A DNA stretch of 64,000 bases from Hydrogenophaga sp. Root209 (lineage in GTDB: Bacteria; Pseudomonadota; Gammaproteobacteria; Burkholderiales; Burkholderiaceae_C): positions 283,620 through 347,619 of the forward strand of contig NZ_LMIE01000032.1 in assembly GCF_001428625.1 (NCBI RefSeq), given 5' to 3'. Below are positions 9,201 through 18,218 of this stretch, piece after piece (position 1 is the stretch's first letter; the number at the start of each line of letters is the position of its first letter). A program made the translations under genes and the position numbers. The notes under the pieces are model-generated. The model did no database searches. It was not told the DNA's origin and saw nothing but the letters and a program-made list of their open reading frames with translations.

Positions 9201-12200
9201 AACGCCGGGTTGCCCGCCTGGCCCAGGCGGCCCTTGATCGCACCGTGGTTGCCGGCGTAGGCGTGGTTGTCGTTCTTGATCTTGGTCAGGCCCAGCGTTG
9301 AGCTGCCCTCGTCGGTGGTCGACACATTGAGGTTGGTCTTGTTGTCGTAAACCCGCACCGCTTCCAGCGTCACCTCGCGGGCTCCTGTGATCGTGCTGTC
9401 CAGTGCCGTCACGGCCACCTCGTTGCCTTTGCGCTGGGCACGCAGGTGCACCTCGCCGCCTGCGCCTCCGCTCACGTCGATCACAGCGCCGGCCTGCAGA
9501 TCGATGCCCTGCGCGTCGGTTTCACTGGCCTGTGTGGCCGCGCCGAGTTCAACCCGGCCACCTTCGCCACCCGCAGAGGTGGCGGCTGCTTTCACCCGGG
9601 CCGTCCCGGCCAGCGTGACCGACTGACCGTGCAACGCCACCTGGCCCCCTTCAGCACCCGAGGCCGAAACCGTTCCGTGCACCGTGAGCGCGCCGCCGTC
9701 GGCGGTCAGCGTCACCTTTTGAGCTTTCACCACATCGGTGGCAGCCACCGTCAATGCGCCGGTTCTGGCACGCAGGCTGCGTTCACCCTCGAAGCCGCCG
9801 GCGTTCAACCGTGCATTGAGCGCGGAGAAGTTGGCCAGCGACTTCGCGTCGATGCGCACCTGGGCAGCCTTTCCGGTCTGGCCGTCCGCATCGGCAGGGG
9901 TCTGACCCACCAGCGTCGCCGCTTCAAGCTCCACGGTGCCCTGCACCGCCGTCGCCACCAGCGTGCCGCCGTCGGCGCCCACGCCACCCGACACATCGAT
10001 GCGTGCATCCGCCTTCGCCTCGATCTTGCCGGTCGCGCTGCTCAGCGTCACATGGCCGCCCCCGATGCTGCGGGTCTCGTCGAAGAACGCCACCGAGCGA
10101 CCCGACACGTCGATGTCGGCGTTCGCGCCCAGCGTGACGTCACCGCTCACCGCTGCCAAGGTCAGCGCACCGCCGCCCAGGTCGGCCTGGGTATCAAACA
10201 GAACCGAACCCGCGTTCAGCTCCCAGGCAGCGCCCAGAGAAGTCGTTGCGACCAGTGCCGTTGATGGCGTCATCTTGCCCAGGGTCAACGCCTGGGTGCC
10301 GGCGTCCAGCGTCTGGCTGGCGCCGGTGCTGCCGGTCAGCCGCGCGGTGGTGATCGAAGCCCCGTTGTCGAGCTGGGTGCTGCCGGTGCCCGAAGCCACC
10401 AGCTCGTCGGCGGTGATGCCCACGCTGGCAAAACCGTTCACCGTTTTTGTGCCTTCGCTCAGAGTGAGGGTCTGCGCCTGTACCTCCAGCGATCCGCTGC
10501 CCAGGGTCAGTCCAGCCGGTGCGGCGTTGGGCACGCCCGCGGTGTTGGCCAGGGTCAGGTTGCGGGCGCGCAAGCTGGCGGTCTGCCCCGCCGCACCGAA
10601 GCCCGCGAGTCCTGCGCCTTGCAGCGTCAGGTTCTTGATCAAGGGTTTCCCATCGCTACCGACCCCCCCGACGTCCACATCCCCGTGGAAATCAAACGTG
10701 GAGTAGCTGGTCAGCGCCAGGCTGTCCAGGCTCTGCAGCCCGTCCAGTTCGGCCTGGCTGAACGTCAGGCCATCCACCGGCTGGGCAGGGCTGCCGAAGT
10801 TGATGCGTGAACTGCCCGCGCTCAATTCACCGGCCACGGCAACACCCTCTTTGACAAAGGCCAGCTGACCCGCGAAGGCGTTGTCCTGCGTGGCATCGAT
10901 GGCGATTGCCTTGGCCGCCTGAAGCGCGCTGTCGGCTGCGCCGATCAGCGTGCCCTGGCTGCGGTCAGGCGACCCGGTGCGCGTGAAGCTGGCCGACGAG
11001 GATGCGGCCCGCACGAAGGCGCCATTGCCCGCCGTGCTGATGCTGCCCGCTTTGCCGCCTGCGCCCTGTGCGTTGATGGCGCTGCCCGCGGCCAGCGTCA
11101 AGGTGTCCCTGGCCGCCAGCATCACCTCGGGCGCAGTCAAGGCGCTCTGCGCATCGTTGGCCAGGGTCAGGGTATCGGTCAACACGGTCAGTTCCGTGCC
11201 CGTCTGCGAGCGGGAGCGCGCACCGCCCAGCAACAGGCTCTCGGCACCCAGGTCGTTGATCCAGCCCGTCGCGACCCAAGCCTCGTCCGGGGCCGCCGCA
11301 TCGGCGGAGCTCGAGACCCGCAGCTTGGCGGCAGCAATGTCAACGGCCGCTCCCGCACCCCCGGCGGCGCCCTGCGTCGCCACCGTTCCATTGAGCCGCA
11401 GGCTATCCGAGCCCGTGCCCAGGCTCACCACGGCCAGCCGCCCGGCGTCCTGGGGCGAAAAGCGGGAGTCCGCGAAGAACGAAGACGCTGCCGCGAGCGT
11501 GTATTCGGACCGGTCCCGCACCTGGTCCCGTGTGAGCACCTGAATGCCCTGCCAGTCACCCGCACGAGGAGCTCCAGAGCGGCTGTCGGTGAGATAGCCA
11601 GAGGCCACCTGCACACCGTCCGCGCGGGTGTAGCCGCTTCCTGGCAACACGGGTGATTCGCCCGGGTTCAACCGCACTGCAAAGGCCCCCGGCAACAGGG
11701 CGTAGTGCGCAGGCAGCAAGGTGTAGACGCCATCGGCCAGGCCGTTCACGCCACGCAGGTACACGGCGGCACCTCCGTCGAGGGCAAAGCCTTCCTGCGC
11801 ATCGCTGGGTGCGAAGCCATCTGTGTAGCCGGGCATCACCGCGAAGGTGTCTGCCTGGGCCAGGAAATCCTTCGAACCACCGGGCCCCACGGTGAACTCG
11901 TAGGCCTGGGCATCGCCGCCGCCAGCCACCGAGACCTGGGCACCGGACTGGAAGTCCACCTGGGCGCCCTTGAGGCTGATCGACTTTTCGGGAAGATCCG
12001 AAAGAATGTCGCCGCCGTAAGACCACTCCCGGCCATTCAACACGGAGCCGAAAGGCAGCACGGTGCCAGCCTGGGCAGACACCGAGGTCAGGCTGTCCGG
12101 GGCCAGGGTCAGCGATCCGCTGGCCTCCAGATCGATCTGACCCAGAGGCGCCCAGATGCTGCCTTGCTGCACGATCTGGCCCGCCTCGATGCGCAAGCGA

Positions 12201-15200
12201 CCAAAAGCGGACAACGGCTGCTGCGCCACGCCGGCTGCCTGAACAATGCGCACCGTGTTCCCGGGCGCGGACACCTTGAAGTCGCTGTAGGTTGCCGGAG
12301 CCAGCACCTTCGCGGTGAACGTCAGATCGCCAGCCGTGTCGAGCGCACCGGCGAGAGGGCCCACAGCGTCCACATCCACACCCGACAGCTCGATCTGCTC
12401 GGAAGCGGTCAACCGGGTTTTGGCCACGCCGCTCAGCGTGGACTTGCCCACCACCTCGATGCGCGTGGCATCCACGCTCAACACCCCACCGCCGGCCACC
12501 GCCGTATTGACCACGCTCTGGCGCAACGTGGATTGGTTGCCCATGCGGACCCGTGCAGCCGTCACATGGGCGGTGCCTCCCGCCATGTCGATGAGAGGGG
12601 TGTCCAGACTCACCGAGCGCAGCGGCATGGTGCGACCCCCCCCGATGTTCACACCGTCTTGCAGGCGGATCGCATCTTTGGACCCCAGAGCGATCTGCTC
12701 GAAACCCGCCGCCTCGATGCGGTCCATGTCCAGGCGCGACCGGTCGCTGACCGCGGCCGGTATGGCTTGCCCGGCTTGCAACGCCTGCGCCTGCGCGGGC
12801 ACGGAGGACTCGACGCTCAGCACACTGGGGGCCACCGGAAAGGGGATCGGGCTTGGCGTGGGCGCGTTGTCATTGCCCAGGTGGATCGTCAAGCTGCCGC
12901 CGTACTGGTCTGGTGCGCCGGCCTGGGCCAGCAGCGTGCCATCGAGCACCAAGCCTTCACGCGCTGCTATGGACACAGAACCCGCGCCACTGCCCAGATT
13001 GCGACCAAGACCACCCGCCTCGTTGCGCTCGGCCAGGTAGACCGGCGCAGCACCGGAGACGTTGATGCTGGAACCCTCCTTGGCGATCACATAGCCGGTG
13101 GACGCGTTCAGGCTCACAGAGCCTCCGTCCAGCACCCGGCCAACTGGCTGGCCCGTGGCATCGGCATGGGTCAAGGCCGTGCCGGACACATCCAGGCTGG
13201 CGGCTTCACCCAGGAAGATGCTGCTGGAAGCGTCGAAGTCCTTGTCGAGGGGCGCTGACAGCCTCGCCTCGATGCGACCCGCATGGGCCTGCGCCGAACC
13301 GAGGATGCTGACCTGGTGTGCCGCATTCAGGGTCAGCGAGCCACCCGTGTCCAGGACCGTGCGCGAGCCCGTGCCCAAGGTGACATCGCCCAGAAGATTG
13401 GAGTCGGCCACCAGGGTCAGGTTGACCGGGCTGCGCTCATGGGGCGGCAAGACCCGCAGCGACGCCATGGAAGCCACATCGGTGCCCGACGTCTGGACCG
13501 CAAACCCCGGGTTGAGCTCGCGCGACTGCAGCTGTGGCGCCAACACGGCACCTTCGGCCAGCGTCACACCCTCGCGACCCGTGACAGTGATGTTCTCGAA
13601 ACCAACCGACGAGAGCCACTCGGGCTGCAGGAAAAGCGCGTTGCTGGCGCCCGTGGGTTCGCCACCGATCTGGACCGACCCCGACGACAGCTTCAAGGTG
13701 CCGCCATCCTGGAAGCCAAAGCCCAGCAGGCGACCATCCAGCTCGACCCGACCCGGCATCGAGCCATCGGTCCTCAACGTTTCGTTGGCGACCAGCGTGG
13801 CGGTGCCACCACTGCCGTATTTCAGTGTCCCGTCGCGTTGAAGCCGGGCCGCACCTGACACATCGACGGTGGAGCCGCTGCCCAGAACCGCGTCACCGAT
13901 GGCCGACAGCGTGACGGAGCCACCGTCGATCACCACGCTGCGGCGCGCCGAGTCGTCGAAGCCCACCTGTTCGTTCACCCATTTGCCAGCCGTCGAGAGC
14001 GTGACCCCGGGGGCCACCACCACATCGGCTGTCTCGAGCACGAATGCGTTGGTCGGATCGGCCTGATTGCCCCGCGTGTTGAATTCGATGACACCCCCTG
14101 CGGCACTGACGTCGGCATTGACCGCGACCGCGCTGGCCGTGATCGACAACGATCCCCCGTCCGGCAGCGCCACCGCCTGTTCCACCACGGCGCCCTTGTT
14201 CGAATGGATGGTGAGCCCGGCGATCAGATCTTCACCGAGCATCCTGGTGTCGATGAGCAATTGGTTCTTGAGGTCGGCCGCCAGCACGTCGCCAAAGTTG
14301 AAGTTGATGGGCAACTGCTGGAAACCATGCCCCAGGCGCACCTGCTGAAAGTTCTTGAAATCATTTTCAACAGCTGATGACCCCACCTGCAACCGCGCGC
14401 CCTGCGGTGCGGTGCCGGCGGCCAGCTGCCGCTCACCCACCACGGTCTTGCCCTGGATGGTCGACTGCAGCACCGTGCCGCCCATGCCCACGATGTTCAT
14501 GGCGCCCGCGGCCTTGCCATCGGTGTAGCCGGGGTCGTATTTCATGTACTCCCCCAGGTCGATGGTTTCCTTCTGGTTCCAGCGTCCGTAGTCGATCACG
14601 TAGCGCGTGGCGATGCCGTCGTAGCGCACGTTGGCATCCGCCTCGCTCACCTCGACCCGCTGGCCATTGACAAACAGCAGCGTGGACTTGACGGTGGCGG
14701 GCGTGTACTCGACGCTGCCTCCCGAGAGGTTGATGGTCGAGCCCGTCTCCAGGATCACCTCGCCTTGCGACTGGATGTTCACCGTGCCGCCCTGGGTGGA
14801 CCGCTCCGCCACCGTGCGGCCCAGTCGTGCCTGGTAAGCCTCCAGGCTGTCCTCGGCGATCAGGGTGGACTCACCACTGCGGGCTCGGGCCAGCGCACGC
14901 TCCACGTCCAGGTACACCTTCTCGCCGCGCAGCACACCGTTGCGGTTGGCGGGCGAATCCTTGAGTTCATCCCCCCGAAGCTCCGCCTCCACCGTGTTGC
15001 GCTCCCCCGAGACCTGCACGCCCGACAGGCCGGACACATCGATCACAGCCCCCTCCGCCACGTGCACGCGCGCCGTGCCCGACACCTGATCGATGCCCAC
15101 CGTGGTGAACGGGTTGACCCCCTGGCCATCCACGTTGAGCGGTTTGTCCACCGCGGTGATGTCCACCACTCCGCTCGCCGCGCGAACCGTGGAGCCTGTC

Positions 15201-16453
15201 GCCAGGCGCACGTCGTTGCCCAGGATCTGCACCCGGGACTTGTTCTCCAGATCGGACTTCAGCGTCTTGACCGTGCCCACCTGCTCGATCCAGTCCAACG
15301 AGGTGGTGGCGTCATTGACTTCAGGCAACACCTCGGTCGTGCTGCCGGTCCCCAGGGTCACACGCCCGGCGCGCTCGGTCCGGCTGCCTGGACTGTTCAG
15401 GTTGGCGGCCCCCGGGCTTTTGTAGGTGTCGCTGGCCATCAGGTACACCGTCCCGTTGGCCACCACCGAGGTCGTGGCGCGGGCCAGACCGAGCTGGTTG
15501 ACGGCCAGTCCCACCATGGTCACGTTGCCGGTGGTCGCAGTGAGTTGGCCCAGATTGGTGGCGTTGCCCAGCAGATCCCGGGCCGGGTCCGTCAGATCCA
15601 CCGCCTGCCCATCCAGCAGGCCGTCCTTGACGCTGGTGTTCACCGCGTCGTAACTGTTCAGGCCAGCCGGACTGTCCACCTCCACCATCAGGCCACGCAC
15701 ATCGTTGTCGCCAGCGGCCGAGGCCGTGCGCAGGTAGGCCTTGGTGCCCGCCGCCAACACCACCTGGCCGCCCGGCGCCGAGATGCTGCCCTGGTTGATG
15801 ACCGTCGGCGCAATCAGCATGATGCGCCCCTGTTCACCCGCTGTGATCTGCGCGCCCTCGAACACTTTCACGAACCCGCCCGTGCCCTGGTACTGCGGCT
15901 GATCGTCACCCGGCAGCAGCGTGCTCAGGATGTATTTGTCCGCGATGTCCAGGCTGCTGGCCGTGAAGCTGTTGAGGTTCACCTGCGAACCGCCCATGAA
16001 GGCGATGCCGTTGGTGTTCACCATGATCACGTTGGCTTTCTGGCCGGTCGCCTGCGTGATGCTGCCCGCGATCACGCTGGGGTTGATGTCCCAGATGCGG
16101 TTGAGCGTGGTGAAGTTGGCGCCCTGCACCAGCTGGTTGTTGACCAGATCGTGGACCTGACCGAACTGCACCGTCTTGCCGGCACCCACGTTGAAGGTCT
16201 GCCAGTTGTGGATGGCCTTGTTGCCCACCTGATTGACGAACGCCCGGTTGCCAATCACGCTGTATCCCGCATTCGCACCCTGAGGCACCGGCAGCTCGGC
16301 CAGCACCGGTGCGGCCAGCAGCAGGCCACCCAGCAAGGCCGTGGCGCTGCGCGCGCCACTGGCCGACTTGCCGCGGCCCCGCGTGCTTTCGGCGGCGGGC
16401 ACCAGGCCCCCTACGCTCTGGCTGAAAACGAGGCGGTAGCGTTGACGGTTCAT
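6257..16453 (-). CDS. Giant filamentous haemagglutinin-like TpsA exoprotein
   Basis: 3398 residues starting at MNRQRYRLVF behind a good ribosome site (AGGAGA). The N-terminus is an extended signal peptide (ESPR type), with signal cleavage near residue 52. A TPS domain (about 55-300) follows with the NTNGI motif at 146-150 (NPNGI in classical members). The bulk is thousands of residues of short beta-helix repeats rich in Gly, Ala, Thr, Val and Asp. The last 260 residues contain a segment matching the DUF3739 haemagglutinin-family region from memory, then an Ala/Ser-rich tail. It is exported across the outer membrane by the FhaC-type gene 19 bases upstream and probably acts as a surface adhesin. 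No toxin domain was recognised at the C-terminus. Confidence 0.92.
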   Translation of the reverse strand: MNRQRYRLVFSQSVGGLVPAAESTRGRGKSASGARSATALLGGLLLAAPVLAELPVPQGANAGYSVIGNRAFVNQVGNKAIHNWQTFNVGAGKTVQFGQVHDLVNNQLVQGANFTTLNRIWDINPSVIAGSITQATGQKANVIMVNTNGIAFMGGSQVNLNSFTASSLDIADKYILSTLLPGDDQPQYQGTGGFVKVFEGAQITAGEQGRIMLIAPTVINQGSISAPGGQVVLAAGTKAYLRTASAAGDNDVRGLMVEVDSPAGLNSYDAVNTSVKDGLLDGQAVDLTDPARDLLGNATNLGQLTATTGNVTMVGLAVNQLGLARATTSVVANGTVYLMASDTYKSPGAANLNSPGSRTERAGRVTLGTGSTTEVLPEVNDATTSLDWIEQVGTVKTLKSDLENKSRVQILGNDVRLATGSTVRAASGVVDITAVDKPLNVDGQGVNPFTTVGIDQVSGTARVHVAEGAVIDVSGLSGVQVSGERNTVEAELRGDELKDSPANRNGVLRGEKVYLDVERALARARSGESTLIAEDSLEAYQARLGRTVAERSTQGGTVNIQSQGEVILETGSTINLSGGSVEYTPATVKSTLLFVNGQRVEVSEADANVRYDGIATRYVIDYGRWNQKETIDLGEYMKYDPGYTDGKAAGAMNIVGMGGTVLQSTIQGKTVVGERQLAAGTAPQGARLQVGSSAVENDFKNFQQVRLGHGFQQLPINFNFGDVLAADLKNQLLIDTRMLGEDLIAGLTIHSNKGAVVEQAVALPDGGSLSITASAVAVNADVSAAGGVIEFNTRGNQADPTNAFVLETADVVVAPGVTLSTAGKWVNEQVGFDDSARRSVVIDGGSVTLSAIGDAVLGSGSTVDVSGAARLQRDGTLKYGSGGTATLVANETLRTDGSMPGRVELDGRLLGFGFQDGGTLKLSSGSVQIGGEPTGASNALFLQPEWLSSVGFENITVTGREGVTLAEGAVLAPQLQSRELNPGFAVQTSGTDVASMASLRVLPPHERSPVNLTLVADSNLLGDVTLGTGSRTVLDTGGSLTLNAAHQVSILGSAQAHAGRIEARLSAPLDKDFDASSSIFLGEAASLDVSGTALTHADATGQPVGRVLDGGSVSLNASTGYVIAKEGSSINVSGAAPVYLAERNEAGGLGRNLGSGAGSVSIAAREGLVLDGTLLAQAGAPDQYGGSLTIHLGNDNAPTPSPIPFPVAPSVLSVESSVPAQAQALQAGQAIPAAVSDRSRLDMDRIEAAGFEQIALGSKDAIRLQDGVNIGGGRTMPLRSVSLDTPLIDMAGGTAHVTAARVRMGNQSTLRQSVVNTAVAGGGVLSVDATRIEVVGKSTLSGVAKTRLTASEQIELSGVDVDAVGPLAGALDTAGDLTFTAKVLAPATYSDFKVSAPGNTVRIVQAAGVAQQPLSAFGRLRIEAGQIVQQGSIWAPLGQIDLEASGSLTLAPDSLTSVSAQAGTVLPFGSVLNGREWSYGGDILSDLPEKSISLKGAQVDFQSGAQVSVAGGGDAQAYEFTVGPGGSKDFLAQADTFAVMPGYTDGFAPSDAQEGFALDGGAAVYLRGVNGLADGVYTLLPAHYALLPGAFAVRLNPGESPVLPGSGYTRADGVQVASGYLTDSRSGAPRAGDWQGIQVLTRDQVRDRSEYTLAAASSFFADSRFSPQDAGRLAVVSLGTGSDSLRLNGTVATQGAAGGAGAAVDIAAAKLRVSSSADAAAPDEAWVATGWINDLGAESLLLGGARSRSQTGTELTVLTDTLTLANDAQSALTAPEVMLAARDTLTLAAGSAINAQGAGGKAGSISTAGNGAFVRAASSSASFTRTGSPDRSQGTLIGAADSALQAAKAIAIDATQDNAFAGQLAFVKEGVAVAGELSAGSSRINFGSPAQPVDGLTFSQAELDGLQSLDSLALTSYSTFDFHGDVDVGGVGSDGKPLIKNLTLQGAGLAGFGAAGQTASLRARNLTLANTAGVPNAAPAGLTLGSGSLEVQAQTLTLSEGTKTVNGFASVGITADELVASGTGSTQLDNGASITTARLTGSTGASQTLDAGTQALTLGKMTPSTALVATTSLGAAWELNAGSVLFDTQADLGGGALTLAAVSGDVTLGANADIDVSGRSVAFFDETRSIGGGHVTLSSATGKIEAKADARIDVSGGVGADGGTLVATAVQGTVELEAATLVGQTPADADGQTGKAAQVRIDAKSLANFSALNARLNAGGFEGERSLRARTGALTVAATDVVKAQKVTLTADGGALTVHGTVSASGAEGGQVALHGQSVTLAGTARVKAAATSAGGEGGRVELGAATQASETDAQGIDLQAGAVIDVSGGAGGEVHLRAQRKGNEVAVTALDSTITGAREVTLEAVRVYDNKTNLNVSTTDEGSSTLGLTKIKNDNHAYAGNHGAIKGRLGQAGNPAFHIVSGVEVRSADAMTLGADWNFQDAAAGGEAGVLTLRAGGNLNINNNLSDGFSTATKLDGANPAALQDATVRGGKAWSFNLVAGADGNSADVMNTRAGAGDLTLAAAKLIRTGSGDIRMAAGQDIVLKSNASAVYTAGTRYTPAAGFAVPALAQFSQGGGDIVMSAQRDVLGVASAQLYSNWLFRQGKLGADGVSYVANAQPAWWVRFDKFEQGVATLGGGNVNITAGGKVSNLSASAATQGYTTSSVADASAAVRTGGGDVNVTAGGDVLSGQYYADLGDVNLKAGGSIRSGYSVSSRPVHTILAVGDGAVTATALGDVDVHAIINPHLVVQSSTAGFNIGTTQAANAQWSVFSTYAEDSSASLLSATGNVRLFGGGVGSTAQAQSLANAYKSPVNLALGAYADDVLLTVLPPSLSAIAMSGDVSLLSSALLSPAAQGKLELLASENLNVPARITLSDTASLPDAVNPGSDARASGVFSYAYSARSTQAHAAVPVHANDADPVQLYAVNGSILGNNQVLKSAKRVGVRAGDDILNLPMDVQHVSASDVSVVEAGNDIALSPIRSSNSYVAVSGPGRLEMTAGHDIDLGASAGVLSRGTLDNPALPDGGADLHLAAGVGAAGLDSAGAVNRLANELADGVFSEETLWLARWLTGDNTLPREQALQRVQQVAASDLDTQRARVREMLFTGVLKTGRDSNNADSPFAGDFSRAYLALETVFPGMGNSLATGAYRGTIDVFASRIKTEQGGDIELLVPGGGVVVGLSNTPEALVTPLGSGKDSGPLGIITVGAGDIRMLARDDVLVNQSRVLTAAGGDVLIWSSEGDIDAGKGKKTATAVPPPVIKTDSDGNVTQEIQAAAAGSGIGALSTNGIIAGDVDLIAPKGTVNAGDAGIRAGNLNIAALVVLGADNISVSGSSAGTPVADTSAVSAASSGATSGGDDTGKVVESLNQAAAESAKAAQEMASALRPSVVRVDVLGFGE

Positions 16454-16472
16454 GGGGTTCTCCTGCGCTGCA

Positions 16473-18086
16473 TCACCACTCGTAGGCGACGCTGAAATGG
16501 AAGCGGTGATCGCCGCGGGCGGTGTTGCCCACGGCTTTGAGGGGGTACGCCCATTGCAGGGCGGCATCGAGACCGTTGAAGCCCTTGAGGCGCAAGCCCA
16601 GACCCAGACTGGCCAGGGTGAAGCGGCTGGTGGCCGTGATGGGTTCGAGCACGCGCACGGTGCCCGCGTCGACAAAGGCAATGGCGTGCAGGTCGGTCAC
16701 CGCTTCGCCCAGCGAGGGGAAACGGCCCTTGAAGTTGGGCGACTTGCCTTCCAGCGACACCGCCAGACCGGTCTCGCCCAACGCAGCCGATTCCAGGTAA
16801 CCACGCACCGTGTCCACACCGCCGATGGCGAACTGCTCGTTGGAAATGAGTGGCTGCCCGGCCATCTGCCAGGTGGTGCGCACTGCCACGCCGTAGTTGT
16901 TGGTCAGCGTGCGTTCCTGCGAAGCATGGCCACGCAGGTAGGCATAAGACGGCCGGCCCTTGAAGCGCTTGTCGGCGAACTCCTGCTCGTCGCTGCCCAG
17001 GCCCTGCACGTTGAAGTTGAACGACACGCCCAGGCGCGTGGTGCCCTGCTCGGTCAGGCGCGTGCCGTCCCAGCCGATGGTGAACGGCGTGTATTTGATG
17101 GGTGTGTTGAAGCCACCGCTGCCGATGAGGTTGACCGACTGGTCGAAGTCCTTGACGTCCACGCCGAACGAGGCACTGTGGAAGAACGAATCGCTGCCCG
17201 GCAAGGGTTTGATGTAACGCGCGCCCAGGATGGTGCCGCGGCCGACCACGTTGAGCGTGCCCACGGCCGACACGTCGGAATCTGACTTGACGCCATAGAG
17301 CGCGAGAAACTCACCCCCCGCCAGCGGAATGGTGTAGTTGACCGAGAACACCTGGCTCTCGCTGGGGTTGCTGGGCGCGGTTTGCAGGCTCAGGCCAATG
17401 CTGTGTTGTTTGCCCCAGAGGTTGTCGTAGCGCACGCTGGCGTTGAGCCGGGTGCGCGAAGTGTCAGGGCTGTAGCGGTCGTTGAGCTCCACACTGCCGT
17501 GCAGCGGCAGCTTGTCCTGCACCTTCAGGTCCACCTCCACCGTGCCGGGCGTCTTGCCCGGGCGCAGCACCGGCGTGACGCGCCGGTCGGCGTTGCGGTT
17601 GAGCGCGGTCAGCTCGGTCTGCATGTCTTGAAAATTGGGCACGTTGCCTTCGGCCAGCTCGGGCGCACCCGCGCGGATGGCACCCTGGTCGAAGTAGCGC
17701 GACTCCACCACCCGCAGGCGGTCCACCGGTGCTTCGGTCACGGCCAGGCGCACCACGCCTTCGTTCACCCGCTGCTGCGGGATCGTCACCAGCACGGTGA
17801 GGTAGCCCACGCCGTGGTAGGCCTTCTCCAGCGCCTCGCGCGCTTTCTCCACATCGTCCAGCGTCTTCTGCTCGCCCATGTGCGGATACACCGCCTTCTC
17901 CACGGTCAGCGCGGGGATGAGGGTGGTGCCTTCGACGCGGTATTCGAAGATGTTGAATTTCGCTTCCTGGGCCTGGGCGGAGGTTCCAGAAAACAAGGCC
18001 ACCGCCAGCAGGCTGAGGACCGCTGCACCACGGCGCGGGGATACGAAGGATCGTCCTGGCGCGGGTCTGAACAAACACAGCAGCAT
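16473..18086 (-). CDS. FhaC/ShlB-type two-partner secretion transporter
   Basis: 537 residues: signal peptide (cleavage around residue 38-40), POTRA domains (from about 45 to 200, including VEGTTLIP and GYLTVLVTIPQQRVNEG), and a C-terminal 16-stranded barrel of the ShlB/FhaC/HecB family. The barrel has a VRGYLE motif near residue 426 and a final aromatic strand (FSVAYEW). It forms the outer-membrane pore for the giant exoprotein encoded directly downstream. The start at 18086 has only a weak ribosome site. The gene follows two strong hairpins that probably end the preceding transcript, so it should have its own promoter in the A/T-rich stretch at 18091-18124. Confidence 0.92.
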   Translation of the reverse strand: MLLCLFRPAPGRSFVSPRRGAAVLSLLAVALFSGTSAQAQEAKFNIFEYRVEGTTLIPALTVEKAVYPHMGEQKTLDDVEKAREALEKAYHGVGYLTVLVTIPQQRVNEGVVRLAVTEAPVDRLRVVESRYFDQGAIRAGAPELAEGNVPNFQDMQTELTALNRNADRRVTPVLRPGKTPGTVEVDLKVQDKLPLHGSVELNDRYSPDTSRTRLNASVRYDNLWGKQHSIGLSLQTAPSNPSESQVFSVNYTIPLAGGEFLALYGVKSDSDVSAVGTLNVVGRGTILGARYIKPLPGSDSFFHSASFGVDVKDFDQSVNLIGSGGFNTPIKYTPFTIGWDGTRLTEQGTTRLGVSFNFNVQGLGSDEQEFADKRFKGRPSYAYLRGHASQERTLTNNYGVAVRTTWQMAGQPLISNEQFAIGGVDTVRGYLESAALGETGLAVSLEGKSPNFKGRFPSLGEAVTDLHAIAFVDAGTVRVLEPITATSRFTLASLGLGLRLKGFNGLDAALQWAYPLKAVGNTARGDHRFHFSVAYEW

Positions 18087-18124
18087 GAAACGCCTGTTAA
18101 AAAAACAAATTCACAAAACAGGAT

Positions 18125-18202
18125 CGGGACAGCCATCGCTGGCTGTCCCGGAGACCGGTTCAAGACACCGGCCACACCGGGCGTGGAGCACGCCCGGTGT
18201 GG
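18125..18202 (-). terminator. Two consecutive perfect hairpins
   Basis: Two inverted repeats in the intergenic region: a 13-bp perfect stem with a 5-base loop (18172-18202) and an 11-bp perfect stem with a 4-base loop (18125-18150). Read on the minus strand they follow the stop of the PstS-like gene (18219), and the second is followed within a few bases by T-rich sequence (TGTTTTGTGAATTTG and then a run of seven T). This fits a double intrinsic terminator separating the PstS-like gene from fhaC. Confidence 0.6.
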
Positions 18203-18218
18203 TGGTCAGATCGCCGAC

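Noticed and set aside
6257-16453. Repeats in the giant exoprotein gene as possible CRISPR or tandem DNA repeats
   Set aside because: The repetition is at the level of protein beta-helix turns; no constant DNA repeat with regular spacers was seen.
16454-16681. Upstream extension of the giant exoprotein frame into the fhaC gene
   Set aside because: The extension lies inside fhaC, lacks a ribosome site and would precede the ESPR signal; the ATG at 16453 has AGGAGA and a proper signal peptide.
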